33,984 bases of DNA, from NCBI RefSeq assembly GCF_045223415.1, contig NZ_JBEQZJ010000041.1, positions 1 through 33,984 of the forward strand, in the 5' to 3' direction. This stretch comes from Hoskinsella mucinilytica (lineage in GTDB: Bacteria > Bacillota_I > Bacilli_A > Erysipelotrichales > Erysipelotrichaceae). Shown here in pieces: positions 31,314-33,984 of the stretch. The position numbers were made by a program, and so were the translations under genes. Under the pieces are notes generated by a model. That model saw only the letters and a program-made list of their open reading frames with translations, ran no database searches and had not been told where the DNA came from. Each line of letters begins with the position of its first letter. The first letter of the stretch is position 1.

Positions 31314-33031
31314 ATGCCTTCCCTCCCAACACCTTGACTATCGCAAATCATTCGATAATCTTTGCATGAATCAAACAGTATTTTATGTGTATCAAAGCCC
31401 TTTATTTTGCCATCGTGTAGCACGAGGATACGATCACAATTCATAAGTGTTCCTGCTCTTTGTGAAATAATCAGCGTGGTCAAATGGTTTCTTTGTTCTT
31501 TCATAGCTTGACGAAGTTGGGCATCTGTTTTGAAATCTAAAGCACTGCTGGCATCGTCCAATATGAGAATCGCTGGCTTACGCAATAGTGCTCTTGCAAT
31601 ACAAAGTCGTTGCTTTTGACCTCCCGAAAGATTTGCTCCTGATCTTTCGACGATGGTTTGTAATCCATCCTTACTTTCTTTTACAAAGTCGTCTGCTTGT
31701 GAAATAGATAAGGCCTGCCAAATATCATCGCTTGTGGCTTCGTCGTAGCCAAATCGTATGTTGTCTTCGATGGTACCATAAAATAATTCATTGATTTGAG
31801 GTACCAATGCTATTGTAGACATGAGGGATTCATTGTTCATATCATTAATATCCTTTCCGAAAACCTGGATCGAACCTTGTTCACATTGAAAGAAATGACA
31901 AAGCAAATGAATTAAGGTAGATTTTCCAGCTCCAGTACCACCGATAATACCAATCATTTCCCCTTTTTGGACGGTAAAGTTAAGATCATTTAATATGGCT
32001 TCAGCCGCACTATAAGAAAAAGATACATGTTGGAAGCAAATTGCAATTTCCTGCTGGTCATCAATCGCTGTCATAGCACCTTGTATGGTTGGCTCATAAG
32101 AAAGAACCTCGCTAACACGTTGTGCACTGGCCCAAGCTTTTGTAAATATCACAATGAGGTTACTAATGGCTACCATAGCAAGCAGGATAGAAGCTGCATA
32201 ATTGATAAAGGCAATGATTGTCCCTGCCTGCATATTTCCTACTTTAATCTGAATCAATCCTGTATAGATCAAAAACACAACAGCACCATTTACAATGAAA
32301 GCAGTGATAGGATTTAGTAAAGCAGATAACCTAGCTACACTCATCATCTGTTGTTGGAGATCATCCACATTATTCTGAAATCTGTGTTTTTCTTTTTTTT
32401 GAGATACAAATGAACGTATTATCCGAATACCTGAAATATTATCATCCAAAATCATGGAGAAACGATCTAAAAGTTTCTGATAATTCTGATACATTGGTGT
32501 TGATAAACGGATAAAAATAAATAAAATCAAAGCAATCATTGGAATGGTAGCTAATAGAATGAAAGCTAATCTAGTGTCTAGGAACATCGCCATACCTATT
32601 GCACCTATACAAATAAATGGAGAACGTATCACAAGACGGATCATCATCGCTACAGCGAGTTGTAGTTGGTTTACATCATTACTTAATCGATTGACTAAGG
32701 ATGAGGATTGAAAATAATCGATATCCTGATAAGAAAATTGGCAAATATGTGAGAACATCGCATTTCTGATATCCGTACCAAAACCTTGGGAAGCCTTCGC
32801 TGCTTGATATTGACATACCATGGAAAATAAAAAACCAATGATGACCATTACAATCATTAAAATGCTATAGAAATAAACAATATGTTGATCCTGGCGAAGA
32901 ATACCTTCATTGATCATATAAGCCATTAGAGTAGGAAGAAGTAGTTCAAGAATGGCTTCCATCAGTTTGCAAAATGGTCCTAGAATACATTGCTTTTTAT
33001 ATGGCTTTAGATATCGGAGTAATTTATTCAT
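31295..33031 (-). CDS. ABC exporter half-transporter with degenerate ATP site
   Basis: This is the partner half-transporter and first gene of the pair. The 578-residue protein has six membrane segments in about residues 15-300. Its ATPase domain has Walker A GGTGAGKST (ending near 372), a canonical LSGGQ (468-472), Walker B LILDDASSALD in which the catalytic glutamate is Asp493, and ISQRAGT in which the H-loop histidine is Gln524. These changes match the non-hydrolysing subunit of heterodimeric exporters such as TM287. The ATG at 33031 closely follows AGAGGG and gives MNKLLRYLKPYKKQ, a normal N-terminus; the frame to 33106 extends into the promoter region. It is divergent from a LysR-type gene that may regulate it. 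Confidence 0.93.
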   Translation of the reverse strand: MNKLLRYLKPYKKQCILGPFCKLMEAILELLLPTLMAYMINEGILRQDQHIVYFYSILMIVMVIIGFLFSMVCQYQAAKASQGFGTDIRNAMFSHICQFSYQDIDYFQSSSLVNRLSNDVNQLQLAVAMMIRLVIRSPFICIGAIGMAMFLDTRLAFILLATIPMIALILFIFIRLSTPMYQNYQKLLDRFSMILDDNISGIRIIRSFVSQKKEKHRFQNNVDDLQQQMMSVARLSALLNPITAFIVNGAVVFLIYTGLIQIKVGNMQAGTIIAFINYAASILLAMVAISNLIVIFTKAWASAQRVSEVLSYEPTIQGAMTAIDDQQEIAICFQHVSFSYSAAEAILNDLNFTVQKGEMIGIIGGTGAGKSTLIHLLCHFFQCEQGSIQVFGKDINDMNNESLMSTIALVPQINELFYGTIEDNIRFGYDEATSDDIWQALSISQADDFVKESKDGLQTIVERSGANLSGGQKQRLCIARALLRKPAILILDDASSALDFKTDAQLRQAMKEQRNHLTTLIISQRAGTLMNCDRILVLHDGKIKGFDTHKILFDSCKDYRMICDSQGVGREGICPQKM

Positions 33032-33070
33032 GTTATCCCTCTTTTCGCTCCTTATATTATAAGTAATGTC

Positions 33071-33099
33071 TTGATATATGTATAATATTGGTTTAATAT
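33071..33099 (+). promoter_or_regulatory. Probable promoter of the LysR-type gene in the divergent region
   Basis: TTGATA (33071-33076), 17 bases, TAATAT (33094-33099), about 34 bases before the start codon. On the minus strand the same region offers only TATAAT just before the ABC gene with no good -35, a layout suited to activation by a LysR-type regulator. Confidence 0.5.
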
Positions 33100-33132
33100 A
33101 TTTCATATATAAAAAAAGTATGGTGATTAAAT

Positions 33133-33984
33133 ATGGATATCAAACAGTTACAATATTTTTTAACGATATGTGAAGAGGGTCAGATAACTGCAGCTGCAAA
33201 GAAACTGCATATGGCACAGCCTCCTTTATCTTATCAATTAAAGATGTTAGAGGAAGAATTAGGCGTTGAGCTAGTGAAACGTGGAAGGCATCACATTCAG
33301 TTAACTGATGCTGGAGAACTTTTAAAAGAGAAAGCCGAACAGATTTTGCGTCTATGTGAAGGTACAAAAAAAGAAGTACAGGATGCTAAGAAAAAGGTAC
33401 GACATCAATTATCAATTGGCATTGTTACCAGTTCTCATCATGCATTTTTACAAAGTGGCATTTGTGAATTTCATAAAGATTATCCGAATGTTGATTTTGT
33501 ATTAAAAGAGGGAAATACATTTCAGGTACTTGATATGCTTGCAAAAGGAAAAATCGAAATTGGTATAGTGCGTACACCATTTCCACAATCAAATGTGAAT
33601 GCTTTTACAATATGGAGGGAGGGTATGATTGCTGTAACACACAGAAATCGTCCATTATCATCTAAGAGCAGTATTACGTTAAAAGATTTGGAAGACCAGC
33701 CATTGATTTATTATGAGAGATATGAGTCCTTATTGAATGAACGATTCCTTGAAGAAGGTTTTCTGCCAAATATTTTATGTGTTAATCAGGATGCAAGAAC
33801 CACCCTTTTATGGTCAATTGCTTTGCCTGGAATTGCAATTGTTCCAAAGAGTGCTTTATTTTTGGTTGATCATGAAGACTTGATAAGCTATGACATCCTT
33901 GATTCTCAATTGACTACTGATATCATGATGATAACATCAAAGGAACATTATCGTTCTGATATAGCTGATACTTTTTTGTCTTAT
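33133..33984 (+). CDS. LysR family transcriptional regulator (3' end cut by window edge)
   Basis: The first 284 codons are visible with no stop, so only a short C-terminal part is missing if it has the usual length of about 290-300. The N-terminal winged helix is typical (MDIKQLQYFLTICEEGQITA, then KKLHMAQPPLSYQLKMLEEEL). A two-lobed effector-binding domain follows, beginning near residue 90 (LSIGIVTSSHHAFL) and including IEIGIVRTPFP. A GGTGAT site lies 6 bases before the ATG. It is divergent from the ABC exporter genes, the usual place for a LysR-type regulator of its neighbour, but the effector is unknown. Confidence 0.92.
   Translation, partial: MDIKQLQYFLTICEEGQITAAAKKLHMAQPPLSYQLKMLEEELGVELVKRGRHHIQLTDAGELLKEKAEQILRLCEGTKKEVQDAKKKVRHQLSIGIVTSSHHAFLQSGICEFHKDYPNVDFVLKEGNTFQVLDMLAKGKIEIGIVRTPFPQSNVNAFTIWREGMIAVTHRNRPLSSKSSITLKDLEDQPLIYYERYESLLNERFLEEGFLPNILCVNQDARTTLLWSIALPGIAIVPKSALFLVDHEDLISYDILDSQLTTDIMMITSKEHYRSDIADTFLSY

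Noticed and set aside
1..33984. CRISPR arrays, insertion sequences, prophage genes, tRNA or rRNA genes
   Set aside because: No regularly spaced repeats, transposase or phage motifs, terminal inverted repeats or tRNA-like cloverleafs with conserved T-loop sequence were seen on either strand.

Overview
The window is an AT-rich chromosomal segment of an anaerobic, low-GC Gram-positive bacterium (Bacillota). The evidence is a leucine T-box leader, an hrcA-grpE-dnaK-dnaJ operon with CIRCE operators, a GlpP-type antiterminator, a desulfoferrodoxin (superoxide reductase), strong Shine-Dalgarno sites and many intrinsic terminators. An Erysipelotrichia-like gut organism is plausible from the gene mix, but that is inference. 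I found no rRNA, tRNA, insertion sequence, prophage or CRISPR array.

Layout. (1) 173-5084, minus strand: leucine operon leuA-leuC-leuD-leuB behind a promoter and a T-box riboswitch with its own terminator, closed by a strong terminator. (2) 5150-10030, minus strand: heat-shock operon hrcA-grpE-dnaK-dnaJ. Its promoter is bracketed by two CIRCE-like operators. The dnaK-dnaJ gap contains a modest terminator and a further hairpin. (3) 10126-16072: mostly single-gene units. These are pgeF (cell-wall precursor editing), an M81 metallopeptidase, a cation efflux (CDF) protein, a YlbJ-like membrane protein, a beta-hydroxyacid dehydrogenase and a small degenerate HAD-like protein. (4) 16188-18699: an AraC-family regulator facing, and overlapping at its 3' end, a coupled two-gene unit that resembles the uncharacterised DUF6323/DUF6179 pair. 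(5) 18762-24466: a possible tiny plus-strand transcript, desulfoferrodoxin, an RluA-family pseudouridine synthase, a PAS-GGDEF diguanylate cyclase, an orphan GatZ/KbaZ and an AI-2E-family membrane protein. (6) 24519-29530, minus strand: a glycerol-3-phosphate operon (GlpA-like and GlpB-like flavoproteins, a DUF1667 protein, GlpP, a patatin phospholipase) preceded by a leader terminator that GlpP probably controls. (7) 29589-33984: a heterodimeric ABC exporter with one degenerate ATP site, divergent from a LysR-type regulator that runs off the window end.

How it fits together. Most of the window is recognisable housekeeping with unusually readable regulation: tRNA-Leu sensing for leu, HrcA/CIRCE for chaperones, and GlpP feedback on its own operon, which ends in a lipid hydrolase. 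The least explained parts are the DUF6323/DUF6179 pair, the dnaK-dnaJ intercistronic structure, the short promoter-terminator unit at 18762-18838 and the active-site-less HAD-like protein. Small gaps not listed as features were read and hold only ribosome-binding sites or nothing I could recognise. Gene calls rest on motif recognition, not on database searches.
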